Notes under the pieces: generated by a model
The model's database searches: none
Told to the model about the DNA's origin: nothing
Seen by the model: the letters and a program-made list of their open reading frames with translations, nothing else
Program-made: the position numbers and the translations under genes
Assembly (NCBI RefSeq): GCF_043641665.1
Contig: NC_092182.1
Location: 20,769,241-20,833,240, forward strand
DNA from: Enoplosus armatus
Lineage: Eukaryota > Chordata > Actinopteri > Centrarchiformes > Enoplosidae
DNA length: 64,000 nucleotides
Direction of reading: 5' to 3'
Shown: positions 1 to 12,502 of the stretch, piece after piece
How positions within the stretch are numbered: position 1 is the stretch's first letter
How the letters are laid out: each line of letters opens with the position of its first letter

Positions 1-2223
1 ATTTCAATTGCAAGTGAAATAAAATCTTAATGAATACAAAACATAATAATACAAAGCAAATTCCTTTAAATGTGCAAGAAAGCAAAAAAAAACTAGATAC
101 TTCTAGCTAACCCTGTCCCCTGTTTGCTGCAGAGCCTTTAAGAGATACTATATTTAGTAAATGAAAGCAGCCATTTCTGCTTGGATAATGTGTTCAGTGT
201 TTTTTTAGCTGCCTTGGGACCGCCTAGCCACAGTTGCTTTTGTGACTATCATTAAGTAACAACACTTGTTGCAGCCAGCGAATGAATTTACCAACAATGG
301 TAGAAAGAGTCACAACTGATTTTCCAGAAGTCTGCCACCTTTGGACATTCCCATACCGTACATATATACTGTTAATTCCTGGCTCGCCATTAGAACAAAA
401 TGAGCAATTAGAGGGCTGAAGTATCATTCATTTGACATAATTGTCTCAGGGGAAATTAAAATCTATGAATGAATTTATAATTTGATTATCTGGATTCCTA
501 AATGAAAGAACGCTATTTGACCATGCTAACTGCAAGTCAGTATCTATTTTAAAGGGTGATAAGTCTCACAGCCATAACCTATTTGAAGGAAGGTCTCATT
601 GGTCATGTTCTAACATACATTTGTAAAGACTTTAGCAGTTGATTGAGTGTGATTTTAGTAAGGTAATGAAGGGCCAAGCTACACCCTCCTACCCATTTAT
701 ATGCATGTGGTGCAGAGCATTATTGTAAATTAGAGGAGGGAAGAATTAGGAAGGTTAAAATTACATTGAATGTAGAATTGTCTCCTTATTTTATAGCCTT
801 TTGATGTTTCCAGTTTCATGTTTGGAACAACAACATGGTGCAAAATAAACTTTGTCCACAAGATGTCCCCACTTATAAATATATTATTAAGTTTAAGGGT
901 CTCATAATTTGGCTTTATTGGCCTTTGAATTTTATTTAAGAAACATCTCAGATCCCACACAATAGTCCATTCAGTTTGGAACAATTTGCATGTGGGTGCC
1001 ATATATAACTCACCATCTTTATTATGTTGACTTGCCACTCTTTAAAAAGTGCAGAGCATATGAACTGGACTCCGTCTGTTGGCCACACGGGAGAAGAAGA
1101 TAATGAAGGGGAATTCAAATGTTGTGCTGGAGTTATGTGCTCATTCCAGCCTCCACTGAAGCTGGGGCCTGAGCCAAAGGGTCTCGTGGTGTAACAGTGC
1201 TCTTGTCTCTCAAATTTTATCACTCAATAGACCTGCCATCTGGCCAGTCTCAGAGGTGCAGAGAGACAGTGATCCCAAATAGAAGCAGCTATAGAAAAAG
1301 GTCAGACACAAAGTAAAGGCATCTGTGAAATTACTCTCTCCTGGCATCGCAGCGTAACACACTGACAGATTTAGTACAGATCTTTGATGTCTTTTCTATA
1401 CTGAGTAATATGCTTTGGTCACAAATGAGGGTAGTCATTTATCGCTGGTGATAATAATAACATTAATGCCTGTATCCTATAGATAATAACCTGTTCCACG
1501 TCCTTGATATGTAAAATAATTGAAAGGAACATTGTGAAATTGCCTCTTAAAAAAGATTTGATTTGGGCCAGAGCCAGAGCGGCAAGGCCACAAATAGCAG
1601 GAGATAAATCTGCTGATGCACGTTTTCCTGCGTCACAAATCCTCATGATTACCTCGCTCCTCTATGTTTCGTGTGCATGATTTGCTGGGGCTTGATCAGC
1701 AGCTCAGTCATTCAAAAATGGATCTATCCTAACCTCTCCCCATGAAGGCACGCTCAGGCTCGAAAACTCTGATCTATGGTACTGCAGCAGGAATTGACCC
1801 TCATCGGATAAACCACTCCAAATTGCCTCCCTGATATATAGCTGGCCCTTGTTACCGCTCTACCCCCTGTCAATTTTCCCCATTCCCCTCAAGGTCAGCT
1901 CTCCGTGCTGTTGGACAAAGTAGCAGAACAGCTCTCCTGTTAATGCCTACCTACCTCACATCCACCCCTCTGCCCATGTGCTCCAATCACGTTTCAGATA
2001 CGTTGATGATTACAACCACCTTCCTGCTGCACCACGGGGGTTAGAGGGGAAAGAACATGTTTACAACACAAAATGGCTTCGAATCAAGGAGACACAGGAT
2101 TTAGAAACACTATTAAAGCCTAAAGGCATTCAACTATCTCTAGAATGCTTTTGATGCCTCAGAGAAAAAAAGTTACAAAAGAATTACATAAATTTTATAA
2201 TTTCATATGTCAGTGATGTCTAG

Positions 2224-2502
2224 AGGGCTGCAGCTAGTCATTATTTTCATAATCAAGTAATCTATCAGTTATTTGTTTAGATCATTTAGGCTACAAATTG
2301 TCTTGTTTTGTCCAACCAACCGTCCAACACACAAATATATTCATTTTACAGAAATGTAAAATGGAAGAAAGCAGCAAACTGTTACATATGAAACGCTGGA
2401 ATCAGTAAATGTTTGATATTTTTGCTTGATTAATGAATTTATCAATTATCAGAATTGTTGCCAATTCATTTTCTGTCTGTTGACTGATTGATTAATTGAT
2501 AA
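2224..2502 (+). mobile_element. MITE-like short interspersed element, copy 1
   Basis: The sequence begins AGGGCTGCAGCTAGTCATT, runs through a block with TTGTCTTGTTTTGTCCAACC, and ends in GATTGATTAATTGATAA followed by an A-run. The same order of blocks recurs at 30.2 kb, 43.8 kb and, inverted, 57.0 kb. It has no coding capacity. The GATTAAT-rich end and the GGGCTGCA start make the element partly self-complementary, as in non-autonomous DNA transposons. I recognise this family as very common in teleost genomes. The family name cannot be given from sequence alone. Confidence 0.65.
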
Positions 2503-4481
2503 AAAAAAAAAATGTGAAATGAAAATCCTGCGACTTCAATGACAAAGTTTGTCATTGTCTTCCAAATTTACCCATGTGACCTTCAAGACGACATTTTTGT
2601 CAATATTCATATGACCATTACAAAAATGTGCATGTGCATTTTCTGTTCTGCGAGAAAGCAAATAAGCGTGTTTCCCAAAATGTCGGACTATTCCTTTACC
2701 TGTATTTTGGTCATTTTAAGTGTTTGACCAAAAGGGCAAAAGTGCTGCTGTTTTGCAGTCTGTAATGTAGAATTTGTTCGTATAAGACGATCTACAATGG
2801 CCACTATGGTCACAAGTGACAATAGTAAAAGTAAATAGTAAAATGTAGTGTAACAGCAGCACAACTAGAGGAGAGCCCTAAAGTCAGTTACACAGCGATA
2901 TCTGTCTAAAGTTTGCCAACATTAGCTGCCATAAACTAGTGGTCATACCAGACCAGGTAACATATTGAATTAAACAAGGGAGTGTTTTATTGCTTATGAG
3001 TTCAACTTGTTTGTTTGTAAGAGGAAGAATGTGTTATTACTTATTTCAAAAGTTACATAGCCTTTATTGGAAAGGATTTATTATAAAGCTAGAATGTGTT
3101 GTTGTTATTGTTCATAGACAAAAGACGATCATTTCACTGCAGTGTAAAAAGGGAGCAGGAAACAAAACTCAAAAGGGACTTTGTTGCCCTCTCCCTCTTG
3201 TTCAGTCTCCACCATAGGCCATCTATTGCAGGGCTCCTCACATCATTTCCTAAAATGCTTCTTCATCAAACAATAGGACCCCTGTGATGACGGAACATGC
3301 CCCGCCATAGGTACTTTATCTGTTTACACAGGAACCTACTCTGCTGAGTGTTTGATGTGCGACAAATCTCCGCCAGGCTGTACATTCCCCACAGAAGAAG
3401 AAAGATATGTTCGATAAACTTATTCTCACTCATCTTAACTTTTTTTTTCTCCAGACAAATCTGTGTGCTTTGTGCGGGGTGTGTGTTTGATTAGATTCGT
3501 TGTTTTCTTTTTTGTTTGTTTTTTTTAGATTAGATGAATCTGTAATGATCCCCAAAGGAAAATAGGGTCGTTGGAGCTGCAGGAAATCAGTTATAGATAA
3601 GACTGGAGCGGGAACAGAGAATATTGAAGATAATACGACGATAACCACAACAAAAGAACATGCTGGAGATAAAACGGCTAGCAACTAAACAAAGATACAT
3701 GGTATTTGTTGCAGATTTAAGTAGGAAAAAGGGAATTTATGTAATTTATGTAAAAAATTGCTTTTGATATATTCTAATTAATGTAATTATCTTTATCTGT
3801 GCACTCTTATCAGTCAACAATGCAGTCATCCATACCTGGCACATCTGTGTCGTAGAAACATTTATATTTCTTCTTTGACATGTACGTGTTTCACATTTTC
3901 ACAGCCTACACACTGTTACAGTTCTTAATCACAAGAGATCATCATTTTAACGTACGCAAGTGACATTTTTTCTGTAAAATGTTTCAGGAAATAAAATAAA
4001 ACAAAAAACAGTCTTGAGATTCAAAGTTTTTTCTTGACCTTTGTAAACCATAACCTCCAATCAAACAATGACAATGTAGTAGCCATTCTGGAGCTTTCAA
4101 TTTTATGACATGATCTTCCTCAGCAAATGGAATTGTTCAGATGTTAATTTTTCTGAACACTTTAAGGACTTCGATAGTCTGATATGATCAGAAGCTCCAG
4201 GGCAGCCACTACATGGACTTTATGGTGCCAAAAACAGGCTTGTTTTTAGCTTGAAAACTGTTTGTTTAATCTTATCTAATGTGCTTTTTATGAGCCCAAG
4301 AGATTGATAATTATGGAAACAATACAAGAACATGTAGCCTACTTTCGCTACAGGTGGCGCCAGTAACATGCAAAGAAGCGCAGCAACTATTCTTCTAAAG
4401 GGGGTGATGAAGAAGACTGCAATTCTGTGTCTATAACGTGCGTCATCAGATTGCGTTTTAATCTGAAAGTATCCTAATATC

Positions 4482-4483
4482 TA

Positions 4484-4528
<45 letters not shown>
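4482..4528. repeat. Compound microsatellite (CT)n(AT)n
   Basis: About 20 bases of CT dinucleotides run directly into about 28 bases of AT dinucleotides. Confidence 0.95.
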
Positions 4529-4530
<2 letters not shown>

Positions 4531-5865
4531 TAATAAAAAACGTACTCCCTAAGCAAAAACATGCATTGGAAAATTGTGCGAAAATGGCAGATGTACAGAC
4601 AAGTCCAGAACAAAAGAATGAAGGAGGATAAAATCAGTCGAGGACTATACATGAATGCACGCGCCCTCAGTCCAGTGCAACTTTTAGTGGGTCAAAGGTG
4701 AAGCCTTTATGGAAGGAAGTATTGTGTAGCCAGATATCTGTCAGCACAAAGGAGTGCTTGAAGTGCTCCATAAGAGAGTATAAACTGTGTGTGTGTGTTT
4801 GATGGAAGGGGAGGAGACAAACAAAAGATCAAAACAAAGCTCATGTGACTGAGGTATTTATCAGAAACCCCTCTAGAGTTGTAGTTTCCGACCCTTTCAC
4901 CGGCCACCTATTGTGGCGTCCATTAGTGTGTATCACTGCGTACCATGTGTGTGATAATATTGAAAAGTGCTCTGACATGTAACAAAGCATTCAAATGCTC
5001 CCCAAAAATGCATTGTAATTTGATCAAATATATCGTGCATGATGCAGAGGCCCTGGTGCAGACCTGTATACTGGTCACATTAGGATGCACAGTCACCTTT
5101 GTGTTTATCTACACAACACGTTACAAATTAGAAAGATTAAATTGAGTAATGGCATTAATGCACTGAGGTGTATCTAGAAAATAACTGAGTGTTGTAGCTT
5201 GTGCAATCATTATCCAGAATGCTCCCCAACTAAATGTTGACACAGTCTGGCTGTTATTATACATGATTAGGTTAATTTTAAATCTTAGCTTTAAATTTGA
5301 AGATGAGAATATATAATTAAGAATCAGGTTCTGTATCCTCAGTACCAATATCAATAAAGGAAATTTAAACCTGTTCTTCTTCTCATAGTTGTAGCTGTTC
5401 TGGTTCATGCTAACACTGCACTATATATTGGGGCAAGCAGCATGAAGCTTTCCAAATAAACTTAAAAATGATAAGATAATAAACTAAATAATTGCAGTTT
5501 CCCCTCAACTCTACAGAGCTTTTGGCTTTACAGCACACAACTTTACTGGTTTGGTTCTCTGTCACCGCTCTCATCAGCGTCAGCAGCAGGCAACTGTTTT
5601 CACCAAAAAGCTCAGATAAACCGACTGTGCGCAACCTGCTCAGCACCAGCAGACAGACAGACAAAGTTGGCGACTGTAGCTAATGAACACATTGGAGCAT
5701 TTAGCTGTTATTTCCCTCAAGAGCTATTGCAGACCAAAAACAGAGCTAGAAGGAGAGTAGATATTGGACTTGCATTCATCGGGTGGTCAGAAACACATCT
5801 CCAAATGAATTCTAATGTTGCGCCGTAACTGCGGGATGTGTAAATAGGAAACTGCTCGCTAACAA

Positions 5866-5889
5866 GTTATGTTATGTTATGTTATGTTA
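5866..5889. repeat. TTATG pentanucleotide tandem repeat
   Basis: About five consecutive copies of GTTAT/TTATG. Confidence 0.9.
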
Positions 5890-7867
5890 ACCATATCAAT
5901 TTAAAAGGTTATGATATGTCAATGTTGTGTTTACAGCTTGTGTTCACTGTACCGAAGTGGTCATAATTGATTAATCCAGGTTTACATTTCACATATGCTG
6001 AGTCTGAGTCTGAGATGCTTGAGTCTGACCCAAAGTAAACACAGAAACTAGCCCCCTGGATTAGCTTTTGCTTACTGCATTGGGATCTACTTATGGGGTC
6101 ACCAGCCAGCATATTCAGATATGTCCTTAAATCAGGAAATATGCAAATAAGACCTGAGAAAGCAGGTCATTGCTAACTTTTGGTACCTGGCAGTTTTCAG
6201 TCAATTGGTGCTTAAAAAGTGGGGTTAATCCAATACCCAGCCATATTTCTGTATATGACTGTAATTCCGGTCCTCAGAGATAAAATGCATTTCATCTTTA
6301 GGGTCCAAAAAATGCATTGTCTCCCAGTGTGAGTGCATTGCCTCAAATCTTAAGGATCTAATAGGTGCATTATATCCTTTAGTAAGCCATTCAAGAGACT
6401 AATGTCCCCCGAACTGAGCAAACGATGCATTGCTGTTGAAGCCAGAGCCGGACAGACCTTCAGTCACTTTCAGACTCTGTGTCTCAGCGACTCTGTTGCC
6501 TGGCCTCGTTCCACAGTAGAACCTGTCTGCCAAAAGCGTCTTTTCTGAAAGGAACAGAGAGAAATATGCACAGAGTTTATGTGAATGTGTGTTAGACCTG
6601 GAAGTGCATGAAGGCCTTTTTATACATTATCGCAGGTGGAAGCTGTCTTGTCACTGCAGCCACCAATTTGGAATAGATATTTTCCTTCTTGTATGTGTGA
6701 GCTAATTGGCTTTTGCAACATTGTGCCCTCACCCTGACCCTTATGAAGACCCCGCTTTCTCTCGGTTCAGGAAGCCAGGATTTATTCCACTTTCATCCGT
6801 ACCACCATGCCTGGGCAAAAGGTAATTGCCACTGACTTTTGACCTGTGAGTGTCAATTCTGTGGGCCACGGTGCAATAACATTCAGTCCAGCTGAAGCTG
6901 GAGGTGTCACATTTTTATTTGGTTCCTGGTTACACTGCTGGTGTTGTTTTTGTAAAAGCAACTTTATGAGACACCTCATGCTCTTATATGGCTGCTGAGA
7001 TTTATTTTGTAATATCTGAGTAATAGAGGAGGTGTATGCTATACACTTGATGAGGTGGGGTATACAGTAGAACAAAGCATTGCGTTTGAGAACAAGGCAG
7101 CTCCTTGGAAAATCAGTCACAGTAATGAACAAAGAACACTGGTGGTGTGTGTTGACTGAGAATGTCCTAGTTTGATTGAGTATGTATAGCAGTTTTACCG
7201 CAGCTTATTATACTCTATAGGAGCTGTGTTTCACATAGCTGAGCTAATCAATTTTAATCCCTCTGACAATGCTATAAGGTCATTTACAGCAGTGGTTTCT
7301 CACTACGGAGCTGCAGAACATTTGCTACCAGTAAGAGAGGAAATATTATGATTCACGAAAAAATCTGAATGAGAAATATATATCTTTTGGGCTTCCATCT
7401 TTACTCATCATCTCCCTGTCACACACACAACAACAAGATACTGATTTTGACCTAAAGTACGTCATCAGTACATGAGGTCATCAGTCTGTCATCAACCACT
7501 TACAAACTCGATCTGCGTGTGCTGTGTTCCTTATTCTTGCAACCAGGTAACTAACATGAGTAAACAAGACTAAGAGTCCACATCCATGCTAGCAGCTCTG
7601 TGGGGTTGCACTTAGGAACAGTGGTTTTTTGAAATAATATGTTCACAATGGCAATGCTACGTGGTGATGTGAAGCAGCATCTTAGTTTAGCTAATATTTG
7701 CTAATTAGCACTAAACACAAAGTACAGCTGAGGCTGAAGGGAAGCTTTGCAGGTATTTGGTCATCAACCAAAGTATTGGACAAACTGAAATTTTGACCTG
7801 ATGATGGTGCTAGATTATTCCAATTCATCCTCAGGGGGCCATGAACCGATTGCAGATTGCATGAACA

Positions 7868-7913
7868 CACGTGTGTGTGTGTGTGTGTGTGTGCGCGTGC
7901 GTGTGCGTGCGCG
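7868..7913. repeat. (TG)n/(CG) microsatellite
   Basis: A pure GT run of about 22 bases decays into a GCGTGCGTG-type alternating purine-pyrimidine tract, so the whole stretch is a potential Z-DNA former. Read in other frames it creates His/Thr/Arg-rich spurious open frames. Confidence 0.95.
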
Positions 7914-8449
7914 AATGTTTTTTGTCCCACATCCATTTCCATTCTTTGCACTCTGCTCCTGTGAATAAATGCCAGCCCAGGAGAAAACACTGAATTGTAG
8001 GCGGTTCTCAACTGCATCCTCTGTTTGAAAAGTAATAAAAATCTTTATTTGAGTGGAGGTAAAAAATGAGGGGAACAACATAAAATAACGTAACAAAGAG
8101 AAATAATGTGTCAAAGGTGTCAAAAATTTGAAGTCACTTTGCAAGTACACGCTGTTTGAATAACCTCCAGGCCTTTCCTTTCCCAAGCCCTCATATAGAC
8201 TTATTGATAGCTCCTCTGGGAGTTTGGGAGAAAGGCTCAACCAGATCTGACCCCTGAAGTGTTCAGAAATCTTTCTTTCAGGTGGATGAGGTAAACAATG
8301 TCTGTTGTTTAAGTAAACCGGATTTCTTATAGTTGCAACGTCCAATATTCAATTGAATAGCTCTGACAAATCAGCTAATGCAGGAAATCAGCGTCTCATA
8401 AAGCATCTTATCTCTTAGAGTGCAGAGATATCCTCTTAGGTCACACGTA

Positions 8450-8919
8450 CTATCGGGCCGTGCAGTGAATTCCTCCTTGTATTATAACTCTGTGTGAGAG
8501 CTCAGCACATGACAGAGGGGTGGAGAAAGCATTGTAGGGGCATGGCACTATGACTCGCACAGCCAATAAGAACTTGACTGACCTCAACATTTAGCCCCAT
8601 AGTGTCCAGATTGTCCAGCTGTTTGATCTGGGCACTCAACTAACTCAACTTTTCAGCTTCACTTTAGTCACTGGAAACAGATGAAGTCTGAGGCAGCGGT
8701 GCCACTGGCAACTTTTGGACTGTCACACTGGATATAGACCCACAGATCACTTCTGGAGTATCTGTGAAACATATGCAGTGATTTTTCTTTTTTTTTTATT
8801 TCATACATATTCAGAGAAGCTCAGTCCCATTCAATGATGTCTACAGTGTGTTAACGTGCCTCCGAGACTGCTGTTTATCTGCAGAGCTCATCTGGCCCCC
8901 TTCAAGAGCTCCTGCCAAG
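8450..8919 (+). promoter_or_regulatory. slc16a1: Candidate promoter and 5' non-coding exon of slc16a1
   Basis: A CCAAT box lies at 8563-8567 in the + orientation. Downstream, a pyrimidine-rich stretch leads to CCTGCCAAG, followed by a strong donor site (GTAAGA) at 8920. The first coding exon of slc16a1 has a good acceptor at 12452-12453 and 49 bases of 5' UTR before its ATG, so at least one non-coding exon must lie upstream. This donor is one of the better candidates, and it would give a first intron of about 3.5 kb. In vertebrates slc16a1 normally has a non-coding first exon and a long first intron. This is inference; only transcript data can confirm it. Confidence 0.3.
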
Positions 8920-11900
8920 GTAAGATGCTTGACACACACACACACTATGCACATTTCCCATTTGCCAGACATCACATTAAAAATAATTACTTGCATAAGT
9001 AATCTATATTCAGCTTGTTATTCATGAAAGATGTATTGCTTTGTCAGTGTTATAACAAAACTTATTATGCGAGTGTGCAATTTCACTGAGCAAATATTTA
9101 ACACGTTATTCTCATCTATAATTAATCAGACAAATTCACTAGATCTAATAAGTGGTCATAAGAGGCCCAAAGCATGGCTGCAGGGAGAGTGAATGAAAAA
9201 TATTTAGCTAGAAGCACAAAATGTAGCCCAAGATGTAAAATCTCATGTTCATTCAACATTATTCCATCTACTTTTGTTGTAGACCAACCAACCATAGCAA
9301 CAGTTTTTGAGCTATTTATTTCAATGTGGCTCACAAAAAAGCAACACAAAATCAGAATTCAACACACTAAAGAGAAGGAGAATATTTCCCTGAAACACTC
9401 TTAGAGAGAATGTGTAGAAGTGGGTTCCCTGAATGCAGCACATGGATGATATTTCTATAAGGAGGGATGCTTTGCCTCAGTTGCCCCTCTGCTGATGTGA
9501 CCCATGTTAGTCAAATTAATTCCAAGGAAAATTCAATCTTGCATCCTTTAATCAATGACACAAAATCCTGTTGTGTCTTTACTATAATGTCCTCTGCTGA
9601 GCCCACCCTGCTTTGTGCAGGCATGTGTGCTGTCAAGTGGCACTTTCAGGCCGCATACTTTGACTGCTTTATTTAGACCTTCACAGTGTGACGGGGGTTA
9701 GCATTGATGCTTCTGCCCATTGGTCTACTTATTTCATTCTCTTACCCGGCTTAAACGAATCGCCTCCGCAGTTTTCAATGAATTGTTTGATATTTTTCTC
9801 TCTATTTTAGAGCCAAGTGATCAATCTTCAGCGTGAAATTATCCATTTTATTCATTTTTTCAGCAGTTTTGTCACTTTATCTGTAGTCCTGTCGCTCCTC
9901 CATTCATCATCTAATGTCAACCACTGAATTTTTTATTCTTTAAAAATACAACGCTGCCTCTGCTGCCAATAAAGAACATTTCCCCAGCATATTGTCCTAT
10001 TTGAGAGGCCGCCTGGTGGATGTGTGGTGACTATTTTCAGAGAGTGAAAATCTTTCAACCGACCTTTCTTGTAATTGTGCAGATCCTCTGTTTTCAGAGA
10101 GAGGAACGTGTGAAGGAGGTGTGAAGGGAAATCCAGTACATCCACCTCTTCTATTGATCAAAGGTGACAACAATTTAATAACTTACACTAAACCGTCTCA
10201 TAACAAAATCCTATTCAAACTTTAATGTAGACTTTACCAGACTTTGAGTAGATTCATGTCAGTCTCATGTCTCTTTGTAAAACACAGAGCTGCAGTCAGG
10301 ACGTATTTAGTTTGGTACCATAAAGACTGGACACAGAGGCAAACAGTCCAAGAAATAGTTTCAGCATCTAACTCCCCTAAAAGCAGAATTTGTACTTTTT
10401 ACATTCCTGTGTATGTACAGATTCAACAAATAAAATACATGTTAATCAGTATTGTTGTACCTCATAGTTTTTAACTTGATCGGGACAGAGACAGGCTAGT
10501 TGTTTTCCCCTACCTCCACTCTTTATGTTAAACTAGGCTCACTACACTAGCTCCGTACTCAAAACACAGATTGATGTCAAGCTTCTCTTCTCACAAAAAA
10601 GCAAATAAGCACAGTTCCCAAAATGTTCAGCTTCTTCTTTTAAGTAGTCTTTGTCATTAGTAGGTACAACCTTTCCAGAACAGTGGTCTAAATGCTTCCA
10701 ACATACTACAGTTGTTAATTGGTGATAGGTGTTTGTTTATCTGACAAAGGGCCAATGTGTAGGCATGTGATACTATTACGTTAATAAACAATGAGCAGAC
10801 ACACATGGTATGTGTTGGCTGTTCCACACAATTCCACCTCCTCTTCATGATGGTGTTAAATTAAAAGTAAGCGCTTGTGACAGCAAACCTGCCTCTGTTA
10901 TTGAGTTACTGTAATCTTAGCATCGCTCAGCAATTTATGCACAAATATGTTATTTTTATGTGTTAACCCAAGTGGCTATTATCTAATTATTCTAGTGTCC
11001 CATAATGTCTGTTTGAATAAATAAGAGACATACGTTCTTATCTCTCGTCCATATTGCATCTGTAGAATAATGCAGGAGGCACATTTACAGCTGCATAGCA
11101 GCAGCTAAAATCCCTGCTCAATAACAAAAGTTCTTTAACACATTAAATATTCACTACTCGCTGCACACAACTGGCTTACCAATAGGTTTTCAGAGCACTA
11201 AACCAATTCATCAACCACATCAAGTCCTCGTTGGCTGAAAAACACTACATCATCACCCTCTCCTGAGCATAGCCTTGAGCTATTGAGCAGTGTGAATTCA
11301 ACCTGTGTTCATGGTCTGATCAATGTTTTCTCTGGATAGTTTCCCCTGTGTAAACAGTACAGTAAGTTGCTTGACTCTGCAGATGGACTCTTATTCATCA
11401 CCTCCAAAGTGAGACTGTGGGAGATCAGCAGGTGGGAGCTCAGTGAATACATGCAGAGAGCAATTCAAAGCAAAGCAAAGCAAAAAATTGCATCCTTAAT
11501 CTTAATCTATTTTATAGCGTAAAGGAAATACTTTCTGACAAATCTGATCTCGTTCCAAATACACATGAGGTATCAGCAAAGCAGAGGTACTCAGAGGTAC
11601 TTAAAGGTCAGTATACAGAGCATGTAGTGGATGTTGCTCATATTGACTGTGAATTTATTCTGTGAAACAAGTAAAAGGGCCCAGAGAGTAAGACGGCTAG
11701 TTTGGTCAGTGCTGAAGATGAGACACGAGAGAAAACAGAGGTCAGAGGGCATGAGACTGATGGAAAAAGATCAATACTGTCAGACGCCAATCAACACAGA
11801 TATCTTCTACATGGGAGGTAAAATACTTTTTAAAAAGTTAAAATAATGAGACAAGCACTTAGATAAAATTGTCTATAATTGTAAAATGAAAGGATGAGAA

Positions 11901-12453
11901 TGGTTACACTTCTGCAGTAGCTATTTTGTTGTTTTACTCTTTCTCTTTTATTGTCTGAGCTTTGAAACATTTGACATTAGCAGCTCTGAACAGTTTGCAA
12001 ATGAAAACCTTCATTAACAGTTAAACTGCTATGAATCACCTTCCCACATTCATGGTCAGTGTAAAATACCGATAAAATCAATATTAACAAGCTTTTGCTA
12101 CAGAAAACACTGTTAGTGATACAGAGTAAGCAAATGGAGAAGTAAATGGGAAACCAGCCGGTTAAAAAGGGTTCTTTTCTTTTTTGAAACTTGATTTACA
12201 TTTGTTACGTATTTAGTCTCTCTAATGCCTCTTTTTATTGTCCAATCAGTTGATGAAAGGCTTTATCATAACCATTTGCAAGGCTCCTTACAAGCGAAAG
12301 GGGACATTTTCCATTCAAGGAGATACAAAAATGTTCAGAGCTGTCAAATGTTTCAAAGCTGAGGACAAAATAGTTTTACAATTTCATATATTTATTGATG
12401 GATCGATGCACATTCACCAACAACTAATCAGGTCATTTTCTTTGTTCTCTCAG
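8920..12453. other. Probable first intron or upstream region of slc16a1, no coding content
   Basis: No open frame resembles a protein family. Only minor simple repeats are visible, for example CAAAG/AAGCA units around 11,466-11,486. Its ends fit an intron: a donor at 8920, and a pyrimidine-rich acceptor ending in CTCAG at 12,453. Confidence 0.4.
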
Positions 12454-12502
12454 GTCCTCATATCTGACGTGTTGAAATTGACGAGGAGTTTTGTGAAGGA
12501 AA

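Larger units (their letters stand above)
1..8450. other. Non-coding region left of slc16a1
   Basis: No open frame here is longer than about 176 codons, and none shows a recognisable domain or a run of exons with matching splice phases. The longest one (7815-8345, minus) owes its length to a TG-repeat read as His-Thr. The stretch contains a MITE-like element near 2.2-2.5 kb, a (CT)n(AT)n tract near 4.5 kb, a TTATG pentamer run near 5.87 kb and a TG/CG tract near 7.9 kb. It may hold distal regulatory sequence for slc16a1 or for the next gene to the left, but nothing specific can be supported without a comparative alignment. Confidence 0.6.

Noticed and set aside
3520..3620. AGATTAGATGAATCTGTAAT with GATCCCCAAAGGAAAATAGG, resembling the 3' ends of fish retroelements.
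   Set aside because: Too short and degraded to assign to a family, and no flanking duplication is visible.
7815..8345. A 176-codon minus-strand open frame with a His-Thr run.
   Set aside because: Its length comes from the TG microsatellite. It has no domain, no splice context and unremarkable composition elsewhere.
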